Positions 48,042 to 60,640 of a DNA stretch of 64,000 bases are shown here, in pieces. The stretch is taken from the NCBI RefSeq assembly GCF_014633365.1, contig NC_068343.1, forward strand, positions 28,365,307 through 28,429,306, read 5' to 3'. The notes beneath the pieces are model-generated. The model searched no databases and was not told the DNA's origin. It saw only the letters and a list, made by a program, of their open reading frames with translations. Source of the stretch: Diospyros lotus. Taxonomy: Eukaryota > Streptophyta > Magnoliopsida > Ericales > Ebenaceae. How positions within the stretch are numbered: position 1 is the first letter of the stretch; each line of letters opens with the position of its first letter. Position numbers and translations under genes: made by a program.

Positions 48042-50442
48042 AGTGGTGTAATACTCGGGAATGATTTGAGGCTATAGACGGTATTTGACAAAGGATACAA
48101 GTGGAATTCTCGAAAAAATGAGATTATAGGGTACATTAACGCAACTTTAGGCAACCGAATCAGTCAGAGGGAGTACCTCGGACCCTAGATAGCCAAAGAA
48201 AATGGTATAGTATCGACAAGTGATTCGAATTATGATTTTTAGTGATGAAAGAATTGGGATCGGGAACAGTTTTTGGTACAGCTATCGACTAGGCTGAGAA
48301 AATTGAATCGACGTAGGATATGTCCAAAAAGTCAACAGAGCGTGTCAAGGCCCAATATTTTATGTGTAGAACAACCCTTAAGCAATTTCGGGTTAAACCG
48401 AATGGATTTAAGGTCAAATCGACTAGCTGAGCCTAAGCATAATTTTCTAATTTTGCCTAAGGGAGGTCAAATGGATAATTTTTTGAAAGTTTCAAGGGAA
48501 AAATGAGAAGTACTAAACTTGTGGATCATTGTGGTATTGTTAGAAAGATCAGGGGGTAAGGAGAAAGGGCAGAAATGCCAAAGTGTAAATAATGGAAATC
48601 TGGCAGTGTGAACGTGTAAGGCAAAGTCGGTCACCGTAATCCATCGCATGTGGAGGCTATTTCCAATGATGGGACGGCTGAGGCGGACCTGGGGAAGGTC
48701 GTATACGGCCTGAGGGAATGCTTGGGGACCAAGCTTGGCCGGTGATTGGCCGAGATCTGGCTGGATTTTGGGTATAAAAGGAGCTGAGGTTTTTGATGTT
48801 TTTAGCAATAAATTGGGCTTGATTTTGAATGTTTTTGAGTGAGTGATTAAGGGGACTTGAATCCTTGTGTTAAAGGGAAGAGATTGGGATCATTTGGGAG
48901 CATTTTGGGTGAGTTTAATGGCCGATTGAAGCTTGGCCGAAAAAGGGTGGCGGACCGCCATGAGCCACCTGCAACTGGCCATTTGGACCATTTTTCGGTG
49001 GCCTTTCAGCCTGAAACCAATGCCATCTAGATCGACTTGCAAAGGGTTTCAAGGGAGTCATCGTCGGCTAGATCTAAGGAAGAAGACGGTGGCGCGTGGC
49101 TGTATGCGCCAGCTTCCACACGCACTCACACGCCAGGCGCGTGACAAAGGCATTTTTGATATTTTCTCTTCCATAATTTTTATTGATTTATTTTTGGATT
49201 TATCATGTTGAAATATTTGGGAAAATATTTGAGGAGATAATTATTTTTGAATTATCGAGGTGAAAAATGGGAGAAAAATAGAGGAAATTTAAAAAAAATT
49301 GAGAAAAATGGATTTTAATGCTTCCTTAATGAAATATGGTGTTTAGGGAGTGTCGTGGCTCGAGGTTGAGTATAAGTGCAAGTATTTGAGATTTAGTACT
49401 CAAATCGAGGTAGTGCACGAGAATCGAGGCGATCCGAATATGTTCGAGGTGAGTGGTCTGACTTTAGTTTTACCTTTGTTTTGGAAATGTCTTGGTGTGA
49501 GTGTAGGGAGTTCAGGTGAGCGGTCTTACCAGAACTCGGGATGCTATGCTTATGCGTTTTATTTATGTATTTATGGCATCATTTGCATATTGATTATGTG
49601 GTATATTGCATCAAATGTTTTTACTTGCGAAAGAGTTGGTGCATGGCGTGTGATTTTCATATCATCAGGGTATTAGTATTCGTTTCGGTGTTGTGTCCAT
49701 GTGGGACGGGATGGGGTTTTCTTGAGAATGGGATAAGGTTAATCTAGGTGAACGAGTGACACGGTAGGGCACTCGAGAGATTAAGTATGTCGTGGCAAGG
49801 TCAACCCCAACGGTGTATGGAATGGATTTTTCACGGGAGGTTGAGTATGTCAGGGAGATTACTCAAGTTAAACGTGTTGCATGTTGTCGTTTTTGTCTGT
49901 ATGTGCCATGCTCGTATATCTGTCATGCATTGTGTAAACTGTTTTATGCCATCACTTAGATGTTTTATCATCTAATTTGGGTTATGCCACTAGAACATTC
50001 AAACGTTCCAGCCAGGGACTGCTGCGAGGGCGAGGACGCAGCCAGTTGACGGCCAATGATATTTAGTTTGATAGTCATTGTATTTCTATGAAGGCTTTAG
50101 TATGTAATTTGATTTATGTATGAACAGTTGTAAGATAATGATGTTATCATTTGGTAGTTTGTAGTATGTAGTTCGGTGTAGAAACGCCTTATATGGAACT
50201 CATGGTAGGCCATGGTATTATTGTTAATGTATCCGCTGTATTATGATATGACTCGTTTAGTTGTTAAGATTATTGATCTTGTTGGTTAAACGGGCAAGAC
50301 TGGGGTTCTCGGGATTCGTTATCTGCATGTGAAGATTGTTCTTGAAATCACCACGCGTGATGAACTTGGAAAAAAAAAAAAAAAAGATTCCTGAAAATAC
50401 CCTTATAGTGACACGCTTGGTGAGGCAGGGTGTTATAGGTGG
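48042..50442 (+). mobile_element. Gypsy-type solo LTR 5 (48047-50437)
   Basis: 2391 bp, TGTAATACTCGGG...GGGTGTTATA, again with the terminal ACA changed to ATA. TSDs AGTGG (48042-48046) and GGTGG (50438-50442), 4 of 5. TATA box GGTATAAAAG at 48771-48780. Same family as LTR 4 but opposite orientation and only 38 bp away, so the pair can form a large hairpin. Confidence 0.85.
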
Positions 50443-51141
50443 GCCCATGACGGCTATTGGGTTTGGGGAGCCTTGATGGCTAAGAAGGGGTTGGTGGCCG
50501 CCCATGACGGCTGCTGGGTTCGGGGAACATTGATGGTCGAGGAAGGGTTGGTGGAGGCCGTCAACGCGAGGGGGGGGGGGAGTGTTAGATATAAGCCCTT
50601 AAGACCAGTTCTAGAGACACAATAAGGCTTGATCTTGTTATTCTTTAAACATTATTTAATGGCAAGTTTTATGTTTAATTTAAATTGCAATATGGTTTGA
50701 ATTGAACATACAAATATCTTTTAGTATAATAAGGAGTGGATACCATTCTTAATTGTTAAGAATAAACGAGATGGATAATCGACAATATGTTATACTATAA
50801 ATATGTTCCTGGCCATAGAGTTCCTAATCCGGATAATCAGCAACTCGCAAAGGCCGGCACATCGTCTTCCTCCTCGTTCTGTATAAGATACCGAAAGATA
50901 AGATTAGTGGGTCTCGTACCACTCTGTATGAGATATAGAAGGAAGATGAGTGGGTGCTCGTTATAGGAACGAGTTCACTGAACGAGACTGTTAATATTGA
51001 ATCACATGGGTCAATGATTCAATATTAACTACGGATTTGCATTAGTCGTTGGACATCAGATGACATGGATAACTGTGTGTTGGTGGATTATGATATCAAC
51101 GATATTATATGGTTGTCCTAATCAGGGATAGCTGTACGTAT

Positions 51142-52660
51142 CTATGTGTTACAAAACATGATCTGATCATACGCAACAGAAAAATAAAATCAGATTTTAT
51201 TGGTATCACGTTTTTCAAATCTTACAGTTTAAATCGAGGACAGAAAACAAAAAATTACCTCGAAACGAAATCTGATTTCGTAACCGATAACCCACCTGAT
51301 ATCTCCCACGCGTGAGATGCCGAATCAGTCCACCTAAAACTGTCAAGACTTTAATAGACTTGAGAGAAAAAGGGACATGAAAATTTTTCTCTAAAATTTT
51401 CATTTTTGATTCAACAGCTTGATCATCTGGATTTTGGGTTTAATGTTATATTTATAAACAAAAAACCCTAAAACCCTAAGTGCTATTGGACTGGGCTTTA
51501 GGTGCTAGCAAAAAGCCCAATCCAACTTAATAATTAAATAAATAATCATATTATTTATTTAATTATTCTTATTTCTTTAATAAATAATTGCACTTATAAT
51601 TTAGTAATTCCATAATTACTAAATTTGCCCATTTTTCTTTTAAAACGATATCTATTGGGTGGGACTTTTTGGGTTCACAATTAAATTGGTAACGAGAATT
51701 AATCAAATATTAATTCTCGTAAATCATGAGTAACATCTAGCAATATGTCATGATTACCTAATTTAATGTGAAGCAGGAATGTGAACCTTACACTACGGTG
51801 TCCTACAAAACAATCCCTCTATCATACTATATCCCGACGAGATATGAGATCACGGTCAACAGGTTAAATCTCTCGATCTCATCATATGATCAAATCCAAT
51901 AATCACGCTTGACTAATATGACACAACCTCTACGGAATCTAAATTTTGTCGTCATATTACCTTGGCCAAGGATTTATCGTCAAGTGACCACTGGATCGCA
52001 TAGGATATCCTCCTCGTATATCTTGAGGTGATAGATGCCATGTCTGATGCACACATACCTCGTGTGTCACTGAACTAGGCACATAGATATGTACGGTTAT
52101 CCCTGATTAGGACAATCATATAATATCGCTGATATCCTAATCCACTAACACACAAATATCCATGTCACCTCAGGTCTAAGGACTAATGCAAATCCGTAGT
52201 TAATATTGAATCATTGACCCGTGAGATAAAACCCATGTGATTCAATATTAACAGTCCCATTCAGTGAGCTCGTTCCTACAACGAGCACCCACTCGTCTTC
52301 CTTCTATATCTCATACAGAGTGGTACAAGACCCACCAATCTTATCTTTTGGTATCTTATACCAAACAAGGAGGAAGACGATGTGCTAGCCTTTGTGAGTT
52401 ACTAATTATCCATATGAACTCTTTGGCCAGGAACATATTTATAGTATAACGTATTGTGGATTATCCGTCTCGATTATTCTTAACAATTAAGAATGGTATC
52501 CACTCCTTATTATACTAAAAGATATTTGTATGTTCAATTCAAACAATATTACAATTTAAATTAAATATAAAACTTGCAATTAAATAGTGTTTAAAGAATT
52601 ACAAGATCAAGCCCTATTGTGTCACTAGACTGGTCTTAAGGGCTTATATCTAACACTATG
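51142..52660 (-). mobile_element. Copia-type solo LTR, inner copy (51147-52655), inserted into its own family
   Basis: 1509 bp, minus orientation: plus strand begins TGTTACAAAACATGATCTG and ends GGGCTTATATCTAACA. Perfect TSD CTATG at 51142-51146 and 52656-52660. It is the reverse complement of the outer LTR over its whole length, and the outer LTR sequence continues seamlessly across the TSD. Confidence 0.92.
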
Positions 52661-53271
52661 TGCTTGGTTCAGTGACACACGAGGTATGTGTGCATTAGGC
52701 ATTGAATCTATCACCTCGAGATATACAAGGAAGATATCCTATGCGATCTAGTGGTCACTTGACGATAAATCCTTGGCTGAGGTAATATGATGATGAAATT
52801 TGGATTCCGTAGAGGTTGTGTCATATTAGTCAAGTGTGATTATTGGATTTGGTCATATGACAAGATCGAGAGATTTGACCTGCTGACTGTAATCTCATAT
52901 TTCGTCAGGATATAGTATGATAGAGGGACTGTATTGCAGGACACCGTAGTATAACGTTCACATTACCCGCTTCACATTAAATTGGGTAATCTTGACATAT
53001 TACTAGATGTCACTCATGATTTACGAGAATTAATAACTGATTAATTCTCGTTGCCAATTTAATTGTGAACCCAGAAAGTCCCACCCAAATAGAAATCGTT
53101 TTAAAATAAAAATGGACAAATTTAGTAATTATGGAATTACTAAATTATAAGTGTAATTATTTATTAAGGAAATAAGAATAATTAAATAAGTAATATGATT
53201 ATTTATTTAATTATTAAGTTGGATTGGATTGGGCTTTTTGCTAGCACCTAAAGCCTGGTCCAATAGCACTT

Positions 53272-53493
53272 AGTGTGTGTTTGATAGTATGGAAAATACA
53301 TGGAAAATGTCTCATTTAAGGAATTGAATTCCATATTTGGTATTTGACACACTATATTTTTCATGGTACAATCATTAAAGCATGTTTTTGGCTTTTTTCC
53401 ATCGAAAATTCCATCTAGGGGGAGATGGTTTTTGTTTTTCATGTAAGTTGGAAAATACTTTGCTTTCCACCTAAATGCTATCAAACACACCTT
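53272..53493. mobile_element. 222-bp MITE inside the outer copia LTR
   Basis: Ends AGTGTGTGTTTGATAG and (reverse complement) AAGGTGTGTTTGATAG. Absent from the inner LTR copy at the same place (target CACTTAGGGTTTT), so its insertion is proven by comparison. TSD unclear, perhaps TTA with loss of a base. Confidence 0.8.
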
Positions 53494-54193
53494 GGGTTTT
53501 AGGGTTTTTGCCTATAAATATGATATTAAACCCAAAATCCAATAAGATCAATTTGTTGAATCAAAAATGAAAATTTTAGAGAATTTTCGTGTCCCTTTTT
53601 CTCTTAAGTCTATTGAAGTCTTGACGGTTTCGGGTGGACCGACTCGGCATCTCAGGCGTGGGAGATATCAGGCGGGTTATCGGCTATGAAATCAGATTTC
53701 GTTTCGATGTAACTTTTCGTTTTGTGTCTTCGATTTAAACTGTAAGATTTGAGAAATGTGATACCAATAAAATTAGATTTTATTTTTACGCTGCGTATGA
53801 TCAGATCATGATTTCTAACAGGGGGTGTTGGCGACCGCCCATGGCGGATGATGGGTTTGGGGAACTGAGGTCCCCCGAATCCTGTGAGTTGGGGAACCCA
53901 CGTTCCCTGACTTTTGGGTTTGGGGAACCTCAATTCCCTGAACCCATCGACAACCAACCCCATTTCCCCCCCTCCCTAGCAGCCATTGCGCCCGCCAACC
54001 CCCCCTGGCCATGGCTTCCGGCACCCCCTCCCCCTTCAGCTGTAGTTGATGGCCGCCCCCCTGGCACCATTGATAGCCGCTTCCCCCTTTCATGGTCGCG
54101 AACACACACACATACAGATGCAAACATATACATATTCTCACACATACTGTTAATATTATTTACATCGTGCCTTTAGGCACGAGTATACGCTAG

Positions 54194-55499
54194 TATATAT
54201 ATATATAGAGAGAGAAAGAGATAGGGTCGACCATTGCGGGTGAGTAGGTCTGTGAGAGAGAGAAAGAAAGAGAGAGGGGTAATGAGTGAGGGCAATGGGT
54301 TGATGGGTTAGTGTGTATATACATATGTGTGTGTGGATCTGTGAGAGAGAGAATGAGAGAGGGAGAGAGAGGCAATGAATGTAGGGAAGTGAGAGAGATG
54401 TATGGTTTTGGGAGAAAAATATGTTAGGTATTTGATCTCAACCATATGAAAAATATGTTGGGAATCTCTTATACATTTTAGACATTTTGATTGTTAGGTA
54501 TTATATGTTTGATTGTTTGTGGAGGACTTGAACTACAAAAGAATTCTAAAGAAGACAACAAAAAGTGGGGTATTTTTTTAAACTCACATCTCGACTTTTA
54601 AATTAAAATTAATTCGATCAAATAATAATAGTCACATCAATAATAAAATTAAAATTCTCACTATAGCTTTAATTTATTATAGAATTATAAATTGATGTCC
54701 CATGAGTTAGACTCATGAACTCAGTAGAGTCATTGTGCATGGCATTCAAGTCTAATCAATAATTTATATTTGTGTCACAATATCATATAGAAAAAACATA
54801 ATTATAAATAACAAACTTTAATAGTTATCATAACATAATCTTTTGTGCATATACTTTGAAAGTTAACCTTAAGGCCTAACATTGTGGCAATGAATTAAGA
54901 ATTAATAATTAATTTATTAGAAATGAAAATTTAATAACTGTGTTAAAATTGGACGACCACATGACGCTGTGTGAATCCTGAGGAGAACATATATTGCAGG
55001 AGATGAATATGATGGACACAGCCCTGACAACATAAAGGAGGGCAATAAAAGTAATGGAGGAGAAATTTCTATAAAAAAAAAGAAATATGTTCTGCAAAAA
55101 TTACAGATACAAAACATGAGCTAAATTAAGTGAGGAAACAAACACAAAGGGTAAGAGATAACCCAAAAGGGAAAAGAATAAAAGATAAAAAGCTTTCCCT
55201 TACACGAACACACATAGACACACCAAATTGCTGAAAATAAATTATCTATCAAGAAAAGGAGATTTCATTGAAATTCTACAAAGGCACAACAGGAGGATGG
55301 AACGTACTTCGAAATCTGAACATAAGGATGTAAATAATATTAAGAGGGTGAGTGTATATATCTTCTATTTTATATATATGTGCCTGTGTGTGTATATAAA
55401 TATTAAGATTCAAAAGCCGAGAAGGATGGAACGTACTTCAAATTCTATAGATTTTTTTTTTTGCAAAATCTTAAAATATTAAGATTCAAAATCTCAAGA
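54194..55499. other. Simple-repeat-rich and AT-rich, no gene
   Basis: (TA)n and (GA)n at 54194-54370, then AT-rich non-coding sequence. An ATGTAAATAATATTAA word at about 55329 matches the subterminal part of the 46-bp inverted repeat, but without a hairpin. A short GGATGGAACGTACTTC word is duplicated at 55297 and 55425. Confidence 0.5.
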
Positions 55500-56065
55500 G
55501 GAGAATGGAACCTAGCGTATACACACACAGAACACAGGCACACACCCATTTACATATATACACACACACCCATTTACACAGAACACACACATACATATAT
55601 TACGTATACACAGAACACACACACACCCATTTACATATACACAGAACACACACATCCATTTACACACACATATACATGTATACACAGAACACACACACCT
55701 ATTTACACAGAACACACACATACATATATTACGTATATAAAGAACACACACACACCCATTTACATATACACAGAACACACACATCCATTTACACACACAT
55801 ATACATGTATACATAGAACACACACACCCATTTACATATACACAAAACACACACATATACATGTATACATAGAACACACACACACCCATTTACATAGAAC
55901 ACACACATACATATATTATGTATACACAGAACACCCATTTATTATATAGATATACACACACAGAACACACACATATACATAAACACACACATACATGTAT
56001 AATATATACATAATATACACACACACACACACACTCGCAAGTAGTATATAAACACACACACACAC
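55500..56065 (+). repeat. CA-rich minisatellite
   Basis: Imperfect CAGAACACACACACCCATTT-type units with a higher-order period near 128 bp (CACATACATATATTACGTA at about 55588 and 55716). Both strands stay open (162 and 125 codons) only because the repeat lacks stop-forming words. Not genes. Confidence 0.9.
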
Positions 56066-56740
56066 ATAACATGGCATAACAGCCTTATGAATATACCCAA
56101 CAGAAATTTCTGAGAATAACAAAGATTCTGTTCACAGCAAAAATCAACAACAAAGAACACATAAAAAATTTCTAAGATCTGGCTGCAACAACCAGAAACA
56201 GCAAAAGAAACAACAAACCCAACAACAAAAAATACAAAACAAACATCACATAACTCTGAGATCTGGCCATAGCAGCAAAAACAGAGAGAAAGGAGCAAAA
56301 ACAGCCTCCTGATTTCTGGCAGCGAGCTTCTAGACGCCCAGCTCTCTCCGATTTCTTCTCTGGTGCATGCGCTGGGCGTGCGTGAGATGCAACCCCATGT
56401 TCATGTGCTTCTTTTTATTCTTCTTTCGTTCTTCCAGGTGCGCGATCTTCTTCTCTCAGAAGGTTACAAACAGCGAGCTTCTAGCTGAGAGAGGAAGACA
56501 AACAGAGAGGAAGAAAAAGATAGAGAGAGTAGATAAAGAAAGGGAGAGAGAGATAGAGAGGGAGGGTGGGGAGACAGAGCATAGACAGGGAGGCATATAG
56601 AGAGGGAAGATGAGCGGGAACACACAAATGAAGGGTGTAATCTCAACCATTCATCTCAGCCAAATTGATCTCAGCCATCAAAATGTCTATACATTTGAGA
56701 CATTTCAAAAACTGTTGTGTCTTATTATATATATATATAT
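56066..56740. other. GA-rich module ending in (TA)n
   Basis: AAACAGCAAAA-rich, then GC-rich (56320-56400), then a GAGAGAGA-rich part (56500-56610), ending TGTCTTATTATATATATATA. Resembles the right end of 44364-45033. No gene. Confidence 0.5.
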
Positions 56741-56749
56741 TTAAAAGCA

Positions 56750-56954
56750 ACTACAAGGAAGCTTCAAACAACTTTGTCCCTTTGGTCTTCAACCTTTATT
56801 ATTCCTTTTCTCCTTCTCCATTTGCCGCTTTAATTAGACTACTTACCGACTCGGCAGTTGAAAGAGTTATCCCATTAAGGTCTCTTCTTAAGTGGGGAGC
56901 CCTGCCAACAAATCTTTATAATCGCCTACTCTTTGGTTCATGTAAATATCGAAT
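56750..56954 (+). other. Short open stretch of unknown origin
   Basis: About 65 codons without stop, reading NNFVPLVFNLYYSFSPSPF and then RLLTDSAVERVIPLRSLLKW, with balanced composition unlike the surrounding repeats. I do not recognise it. The copia LTR begins directly after it (56955), so it may be a captured gene or exon piece that served as insertion target. Confidence 0.3.
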
Positions 56955-57210
56955 TGTTGGGAAATTCAGAGATCATAAATAATGAAGGAAAAGATAAAAT
57001 GAGAGAACAATGAATCTATTTTACTGGAATAAATTCTACAGAAAATTACACAAACAAACTCTCTGTTACAAATTTTTTTTTCTCACACACTCAAACTTGA
57101 ATCCTCTCAAGCTAGGAGATCTTCTGAACTGGAATAATTAATACAATAAGAGAGAAGGCTATTTATAGGAGATACAAGGCAAGCAAGTCAACAAAGTTAG
57201 GTACCTTGCC
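56955..57210 (-). repeat. Tork-like copia 3' LTR, promoter/leader part
   Basis: Minus strand ends ...TTTCCCAACA (56955). A CTATAAATAG TATA box lies at about 57160, followed by a pyrimidine-rich leader. It seems to be the second half of the LTR that starts at 61288 (TGAAGAAGTGAAGCC), split by the gypsy LTR. Together they give about 495 bp. Confidence 0.55.
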
Positions 57211-60200
57211 TGTAACATCCCACCTTTTGGACATGTTATAACTTAGGATAATTCTAGGATAATAAATTTTTTTCTATTAAAATTACGGGCAAACTATATC
57301 ATTCATCATATCCATCCCAAAATTTTTATTTATATATCTCGAATGAGAATTATCATATACATCAAATGCGGAAGTTAGAATCGAATCTTAACTTTAACAT
57401 TAACCAATAATAAGGTTGTACATCAATGCTCAAGCTAGTATTTAACCTTAACATTTCCATAGATCAGATCATCGCTTCTTCAAAACGTTTAGAATTCAAA
57501 GTACCAGAAATTGAATATATAGGCTACATAACATACAATCAATTCATCATGCACTTTGCTAAGTGTCATTTCATGCCTCATTCATCCTCATTGCTGCTAC
57601 AATCTCTATTTGAAACGTTTGAATATTCTAGGGGCAAAGCCCAACTTAGATGATGAATCATCTAAGTAAGGGAACAAAAATTCATATTGCGTGCATGGAT
57701 GCAAAATGCAAAATGTCTTTTCTTTTTCATTTTGGTTTGAGCTGACCGTACCTTAATACTACTCTCCATTTTTACGACTTCCTGTAACATGCCAAGGTGT
57801 ATAGGTGCACCCTTGGAAAAGCAGCGATCCCGAATTGTGCTCTCAAACCTTTATGCGATGCATGATTAATAATATCGACGTGTACATATGTACATTTCAT
57901 CATCAATACATGTAAATGCAATCTACATGACATATTTACATCAAGGCATGACAACATGATAGAATCATTTACATAAAATCAGGTTTTGGGTCAAACCACT
58001 TATATATCAAGCCTTTTCCATAAAACTAAATCCAGTTTGGGGTAGTACCATTTATCTCATACGAATCACATAACATCTCGATTCTCGTGCCAGTCTTTTA
58101 ACGTACTCAATTCAAAACCTCAATGCGCCTTAGCCATCATATTCATTAAAAAATATTAATATTCTATTTTTCCTAATTTTTCATAAATTTTTACTAATTT
58201 TCTCTATTTTTCTCCTCGATAAATCCAAACTAAGTCTTCCTCAAATATTTTCTCAAATATTTCTCTATAATAATTCATAAAATAATTTTCCTAATTTTTT
58301 GGAATTTTCTAAGAAATTTTACTCACCTTAGCTTAGCCCCTCCTGCTTCCTCAGTATACGTACTTTAACCCCGAAACGCGCACTGGATAATTTCTTAGCT
58401 CTAGACCTGCTCCACTAGTCGCAAATTAAATCCTAAAAGATTCTAGGATTTTTCAAAATTTTTCCTATTTTTCTTGCTTTTTCTTCCATTTTCTTTTCTT
58501 TCTTCTTCTTCTTCCTACGCGCGACCAACACCACCCACGACCGCCGACTGCTGCCTCTGCTTCCTCCGCCGATGTACCGGCCGCCACCACCGCCTACTGG
58601 GTCGCTCGCGACCACTTCTATGCCTCCATTTCGCGCTATCGGCAGCTGTTTCACCACCTCCCACGACTCTCTCTCTCTCTCTTTCCCAACTTCTCCCTCT
58701 CGGCCATCTCCCTCTGCCTATTTATAGGCAGGCTCCACGAACGTATATACATACATATATATTTATATATATATTTTTACATCACATTTATTATACAATG
58801 CTCTCAAATCTTTTACCTCAGATTTCTTACGGATCTCCTTCCTCAAATCTTGCTACAATTAATTCTCAAATCTTGGAGCAATCTTGGCCATGAGAGATTT
58901 TGCAGAGCTTCACATGCACACAACCATGCTTATACATATATATATTTGTATAATTATATAATATACTACCATAATAAGAAAACTATACTTTTAAGCTTTA
59001 ATTTCATTCTAAAATTGCTACAGGGTTGTTCGTAACGAAAAACCAAAGCCCCCTGTGGGTTCTGTTGATTTCTTGGAAGTCTCCTGCGATAATTCGGTTT
59101 TCAACCTAAATCATAGCTATATTTTAGTTGTACCAAAAATAGTCTCAATTCTGATTTATTTTGATCCCATAAATTCTATCTCGGGATGCTCGTTAGTACC
59201 TGATAGCGCGCATATTTTATATTATTTATCCCTCTTATTCCATCTTCATTGCACTCTATTTAGGTTATTTCATTTGTCTTGTGTTTATTTTATTTTATTG
59301 GGTTTCACACTATTTTTATTCTTATTTCGCAGATTTGGGCCACAGATTTGAGCTATTTCGATAAAGGCGCAAGTGGGCTTCGCAAGGTGGACGGACATCG
59401 AGTTTGAAAGAGGCAACCATACTTCATTATGGGTTATGGGAAAATTTAGAATCCATTGGGCCCTTTTTAATTAATTAAATTATGGGCCATATGTAATAAA
59501 AAAACCCTAAGCCCACTTAGCCTAGGTTTTTCTTTTCCAAAACCCTATAAATAAGAGCTAGCTAAGAGGCATTAGGGTGGCCGATTTTGGAGGATTCTCA
59601 CGGTTTCAACCTAGAAGCTATGGAAGGCTAATTCGCTTGTAATCTGCTACATTCCCATACCCCTTGCCCAGTTTGAGTCTCGGTCATGTAGTCGAATCTA
59701 GTTTGGAACTCAATTCTCATGTTTTTATTGATGATTTCGTTTCTTTTCCTTCTCTAAGTTTATGTATGTTTCTTTTACGCGGTTGTGTGAATGCATGCAT
59801 GATCTTTGGATGGGTTTAATTGACGTGCTCGGTTGAGGCTTTGATTAGAAAGAAACGGTATAACATAAATTGTATGAGCGATTGCTCATTTTGATTTAAT
59901 CTTTTACGGTTGTAGAGAGTAAAATCGAACCAAACAGAATATTTTCATAAGTGAGACGGGGATTACTATGGTAAGGAGGTAGGGTTTGTAGCTGGTTACA
60001 TTTTAGTTGGTCGAGAATTCATCTTTGTTCCATTCTTGAGCGTTTTTAAGTTCGGTTTTCATCACAACCCCCCTTGTTTAATCTTGTTTTGACAGTTCGT
60101 TGATAGTTCATTGGGAGACGACCTGGGGAGCATCCTAGCTGCAAACCAGTCCTAATACATACACTAATCTGGTCGATTCAACAGCCTCGATCAGTACCAT

Positions 60201-60640
60201 ATCAATTTTCTTTGACATCTACGCTCTAGGGTATTCCCCGCAGTAGATTTGGTTAAATTTTCAGACTATTTTGATACCGATTTCCACGAAGCTTCATATT
60301 CCTATCAAAATAATTATTCTTGAAGAGGTACCTTATCCCGTCTCAAGACATTTGTCAATGACGTACTTTTCCCCTGAGAGATTTACGATATGGGGCATTC
60401 CTTACGGTCTGTTCGGTATTGATAACTATAAGAAATTATACTTAAGCCCCTAATCTTTTGTTAATTTCACCTATGACCCAAGTTAAAATTACTTATGAGC
60501 CCTTTAGAAAATTCGGGATATTACATTCTCCCCCCCTACAAAAATTTCATCCTCGAAATTTGACATATATTCTAAATCTCAAAATTTTATCCTCGAAATT
60601 AGCACTCGACTGATCAAATAGCTAGAGAAAGACATACCTT
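57206..60640 (-). mobile_element. Gypsy-type LTR 6 (57211-60525) plus a stub of internal sequence
   Basis: Minus orientation: plus strand TGTAACATCCC (57211) to GGGATATTACA (60525). Beyond it, minus strand, is a PPT-like GGGGGGGAGAA (60526-60536), and before that TTTCGAGGATGAAATTTTTG (about 60540-60560), the usual 3' end of chromovirus pol. So this is the 3' LTR of a truncated element, not a solo LTR. Without the nested LTR at 59201-60193 its length is about 2317 bp. Left flank TTGCC; the bases directly right of the LTR do not match it. Confidence 0.8.
59196..60198 (+). mobile_element. 993-bp solo LTR (59201-60193) with TSD GTACC
   Basis: TGATAGCGCGCATATTTT...CTCGATCA, perfect TSD GTACC at 59196-59200 and 60194-60198. 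TATA box in AACCCTATAAATAAG (about 59545). It starts with TGATAG like the LTR at 61964-63460, suggesting related families. Inserted in LTR 6. Confidence 0.88.

Larger units (their letters stand above)
50578..53825 (+). mobile_element. Copia-type solo LTR, outer copy (50583-53820)
   Basis: Starts TGTTAGATATAAGCCC and ends CATGATTTCTAACA. TSDs GGGAG (50578-50582) and GGGGG (53821-53825), 4 of 5. Split by the inner LTR at 51147-52655 and by a MITE at 53272-53493. Without them it is about 1.5 kb, the same as the inner copy. A short GAT-TCAATATTAA inverted pair lies at about 50995-51030. Confidence 0.85.
45403..54193. mobile_element. About 610-bp inverted-end core split by three LTR insertions
   Basis: Left end CTAGCGTATACTCGTACC (45403) and right end (reverse complement) CTAGCGTATACTCGTGCC (54193) begin a 46-bp inverted repeat with one mismatch (45403-45448 versus 54148-54193). 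Each carries a Helitron-like hairpin (45415-45430 and 54166-54181) 11-12 bases from CTAG. Removing solo LTR 4, solo LTR 5 and the outer copia LTR leaves about 610 bp: 45403-45462, 48009-48046, 50443-50582 and 53821-54193. The residue is GC-rich, with repeated GCCCATG(A/G)CGG and TTTGGGGA words. No coding capacity. Either a foldback element built from two Helitron ends, or two Helitron fragments in opposite orientation. Confidence 0.65.

Noticed and set aside
55461..55949. 162-codon open frame of THTPIYIYTEH-type repeats
   Set aside because: Translation of a CA-rich minisatellite; the opposite strand is open too.
60526..60530. TSD for LTR 6 directly after its end
   Set aside because: TTCTC does not match the left flank TTGCC, and the sequence is the PPT and pol end of the same element.
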